A program made the position numbers and the translations under genes. Of a stretch of 6,701 nucleotides of DNA, positions 4,921 to 6,701 are shown piece by piece (the stretch's first letter is position 1; each line of letters starts with the position of its first letter). The notes under the pieces are model-generated. The model ran no database searches, was not told where the DNA came from, and saw only the letters and a list, made by a program, of their open reading frames with translations. The DNA comes from CAXCDZ01 sp963981525 (GTDB lineage Bacteria; Patescibacteriota; Microgenomatia; UBA1400; UBA12108). The stretch is from assembly GCA_963981525.1 (NCBI GenBank), contig CAXCDZ010000045.1:1-6701 (forward strand). The letters run 5' to 3'.

Positions 4921-5613
4921 TTATTTGCCTCTCTTTTTATCAGAGATAATAAGGCCGTCTTTGAGGGTGATGATGCGTTTGGAGAAATCTGCAATCTCAG
5001 TTTCGTGCGTGATCACGATGATTGTGACCCCTTTCTTGTTGAGTTTGAGTAGTGTCTCCATGATCTCATGGGCAGTGGCACTATCGAGATTACCTGTAGG
5101 CTCGTCAGCGAGGATGAGGCTCGGATTCATGACTAGTGCCCTAGCGATTGCGACACGCTGGATCTGACCGCCTGAGAGATGGTTGCTAAGATTACTCGCT
5201 TTGTCAGTGAGGTCAACTAGGCTGAGTTTTTCCAGTGCCCTGGACTTTCTCTCTCCTTTTGGGACACCTCCGTACATGAGTGGACGCATGATGTTGTTGA
5301 GGACGGTGGTTCTGGGAAGAAGGTTAAATGACTGGAAGACAAAACCAATTTCTTTGTTTCTGATCGCAGCTAATTCATCTTCTTGATATTGACTGATATC
5401 TTTGCCTCCTAGGAGATACTTGCCAGTAGTGGGAGTGTCGAGGGCGCCGATAATGTTCATGAGAGTTGATTTGCCGCTCCCCGAATGACCCATGATACTC
5501 ACAAATTCGCCCTTGTTAATTGAGAAGTCGATCCCTTTGAGGGCTTGATACTTAACAGGGCCAGTGATGTAGGTTTTGGTGATACCCTTGAAGTTGATGA
5601 GAGGTAAGGCCAT
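4921..5613 (-). CDS. ABC transporter ATP-binding protein, MacB/LolD/YknY type
   Basis: A 230-residue ATPase with every nucleotide-binding motif intact: Walker A GHSGSGKST (42-50), Q-loop Gln94 in FVFQSFNLLP, signature LSGGQ (146-150), Walker B LILADEP (166-172) with catalytic Glu171, D-loop NLDS, and H-loop His203 in ITHE. The text GALDTPTTGKYLLGGKDIS and FQSFNLLPRTTVLNNI is characteristic of the LolD/MacB/FtsE group that energises FtsX-type permeases from the cytoplasmic face. Its ATG overlaps the adaptor's stop by one base (TAATG) and its stop lies one base before the permease start, so all three are translated from one message in fixed ratio. No Shine-Dalgarno sequence of note precedes the ATG, consistent with coupling. 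Confidence 0.96.
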   Translation of the reverse strand: MALPLINFKGITKTYITGPVKYQALKGIDFSINKGEFVSIMGHSGSGKSTLMNIIGALDTPTTGKYLLGGKDISQYQEDELAAIRNKEIGFVFQSFNLLPRTTVLNNIMRPLMYGGVPKGERKSRALEKLSLVDLTDKASNLSNHLSGGQIQRVAIARALVMNPSLILADEPTGNLDSATAHEIMETLLKLNKKGVTIIVITHETEIADFSKRIITLKDGLIISDKKRGK

Positions 5614-6701
5614 TATTTACTGCCACCACCGGGTGCGCCGAAGATGCCTCCACTGGATGCTTTGTCTGACGAGTCTGTGGATTGAGAGACGATGATCTCG
5701 TCGCCAACTTCTAGACCAGTTGTGACCTCTGAGTGAGTGCTCCCGGTGAGACCTAGCGTGATGGGGAGATAGATCAAGTTGTTGCCAGACTTACCCATGA
5801 CCTGGACTGCTTTGCCACCCTGATAAGGTTTGATGGCGCTGTTATCAACGACTACGACCTCATCAGCATGTGCGGTAGTGATATCGACTTGGACAGTCAT
5901 GGCTGGGAGAATCTGATCTGAAGGATCAGTGAGCACGAGATATACGTTATAGATGACGACTCCACTACTATCAGTTCCGAACTGATCAACTCGCTTGACG
6001 ATTGCCTCAAAAGACTCACCAGAAAGAGAGTCTACTGAGACCGTGGCATCTTGGTCTGGAGCGATAGGAGTGATGTCAGCCTCACTAACTGATAGTTCTA
6101 CCCAAGTTTCTTCACGGCTGGCGATAATCAGACTCGAATTAGTGCCTGAGACTGATTGGCCGGGAGCGATGGCGAGATTGGCAATCTGACCCGTAATCGG
6201 CGCAGTGACTACACTATCAACTGTGGCGAGGTAGGCGAGATAGGCTTGATTGAGTGAGGTTGTGGCAGCTTGAATCACGTCTTGCTGATCAATGTATTTG
6301 GCTTCGGAGGCAAGCCAGTCATTCTCGATGGTAGTGTATGCGGGTAGGATCTGATTCTGAGAGTTTTCGTCGCTGTAGTCTCCTGATTCGTTAAGGAGAC
6401 GGAACTCTTCTTGCTTGGCGAACATAGTGGACTGAAGAGTGAGACTGCTAGACTCTGCGGAAGAGAGAGCGTTTTTTGCAGAGAGATAGGCGGCAGACGC
6501 CTTGGCTCGCTCCTCTGCAGTGGCGCTACTTTCGACGTAGTAGAGTTTGGCTCCGCGCTTAACATCTTGGCCATTCTCGACATAGACTTCTTGGACGATA
6601 CCATTGGTAGTGGAGACGACCTCGGTCATGCCCGTACTCATGATCTCTCCAGTCTCGGAGATGATTTCTGTGACCTGGCCAGTCGTGATAGTCGCAGTCT
6701 G
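5613..6701 (-). CDS. MacA/HlyD-type membrane fusion (adaptor) protein of the ABC exporter, 5' end outside window
   Basis: The frame stays open to the right edge, so the N-terminus (cytoplasmic tail and membrane anchor) is missing; a Met at 6641 is internal, since the 20 residues before it (ending TEIISETGEI) already match the adaptor family. The 362 visible residues show the first half-lipoyl motif NGIVQEVYVENGQDVKRGAKL (33-53), a helical hairpin (about 60-160), the second lipoyl half VVTAPITGQIANLAIAPGQSV (164-184), a beta-barrel region (about 198-275) and a membrane-proximal domain with TTGLEVGDEIIV (327-338). It ends in a Gly/Ser-rich tail (GGIFGAPGGGSK). These proteins join MacB/YknZ-type permeases outside the membrane and stimulate ATPase or guide substrate. 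The helical hairpin is short, and no TolC-type outer-membrane channel is seen, which suits a single-membrane organism (inference). It is the first visible gene of the operon. Confidence 0.9.
   Translation of the reverse strand, partial: QTATITTGQVTEIISETGEIMSTGMTEVVSTTNGIVQEVYVENGQDVKRGAKLYYVESSATAEERAKASAAYLSAKNALSSAESSSLTLQSTMFAKQEEFRLLNESGDYSDENSQNQILPAYTTIENDWLASEAKYIDQQDVIQAATTSLNQAYLAYLATVDSVVTAPITGQIANLAIAPGQSVSGTNSSLIIASREETWVELSVSEADITPIAPDQDATVSVDSLSGESFEAIVKRVDQFGTDSSGVVIYNVYLVLTDPSDQILPAMTVQVDITTAHADEVVVVDNSAIKPYQGGKAVQVMGKSGNNLIYLPITLGLTGSTHSEVTTGLEVGDEIIVSQSTDSSDKASSGGIFGAPGGGSK

Noticed and set aside
4920..4994. Longer N-terminus of the permease starting at the upstream in-frame ATG (4994)
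   Set aside because: The extra 25 residues overlap the end of the ATPase gene in another frame and do not resemble a MacB N-terminus. The ATG at 4919, one base after the ATPase stop, fits the family and operon spacing.
5613..6641. Adaptor gene as a complete gene beginning at the Met at 6641
   Set aside because: The frame stays open to the window edge, and the preceding residues (TITTGQVTEIISETGEI) match the usual region ahead of the first lipoyl half. The real start with its membrane anchor is outside the window.

Overview
The window is a compact, moderate-GC bacterial chromosome segment read with the standard genetic code. A small-genome, monoderm lineage such as the Candidate Phyla Radiation (Patescibacteria, perhaps a Saccharibacteria-like group) fits best. 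This is an inference from the short TruB without a C-terminal PUA-type domain, the divergent RdgB, the TolC-independent MacA/MacB-type exporter with separate ATPase and permease, and the tight gene packing. No rRNA, tRNA or marker protein fixes the taxonomy.

Layout, left to right. Bases 1-508 (minus strand) hold the N-terminal part of an XRE helix-turn-helix protein fused to a Panacea (DUF4065) domain; its C-terminus lies outside the window. It shares an 81-bp divergent promoter region with truB (590-1288, plus strand), and a perfect 14-bp palindrome there sits inside the regulator's own promoter. truB converges on rdgB (1306-1947, minus), and both stop codons lie inside one perfect 32-bp palindrome that can serve as a two-way terminator. 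rdgB is translationally coupled (ATGA overlap) to an upstream MFS transporter gene (1944-3104, minus). Before that come a strong GC-rich intrinsic terminator and a small secreted helical protein (3177-3635, minus) with a near-consensus Shine-Dalgarno sequence. The right half is an ABC export operon on the minus strand in the order adaptor (5613-6701, 5' end outside the window), ATPase (4921-5613), FtsX/MacB-type permease (3726-4919), with junctions of 1-bp overlap and 1-bp gap.

The adaptor, ATPase and permease should form one export machine of the MacAB/YknXYZ type. The small secreted protein next door is a plausible but unproven extracytoplasmic partner. truB (tRNA modification) and rdgB (nucleotide-pool cleaning) are housekeeping genes. 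The XRE-Panacea protein is an antitoxin-like autoregulator whose partner, if any, would lie beyond the left edge.

The most notable signals are regulatory and structural. Three genes (XRE-Panacea, truB, MFS) each have a TANNNT -10 hexamer ending exactly 6 nt before the ATG and no Shine-Dalgarno sequence, which points to leaderless mRNAs. Two long perfect palindromes share the core ATGATT-NN-AATCAT; one of them encodes an apparent loop insertion in TruB.
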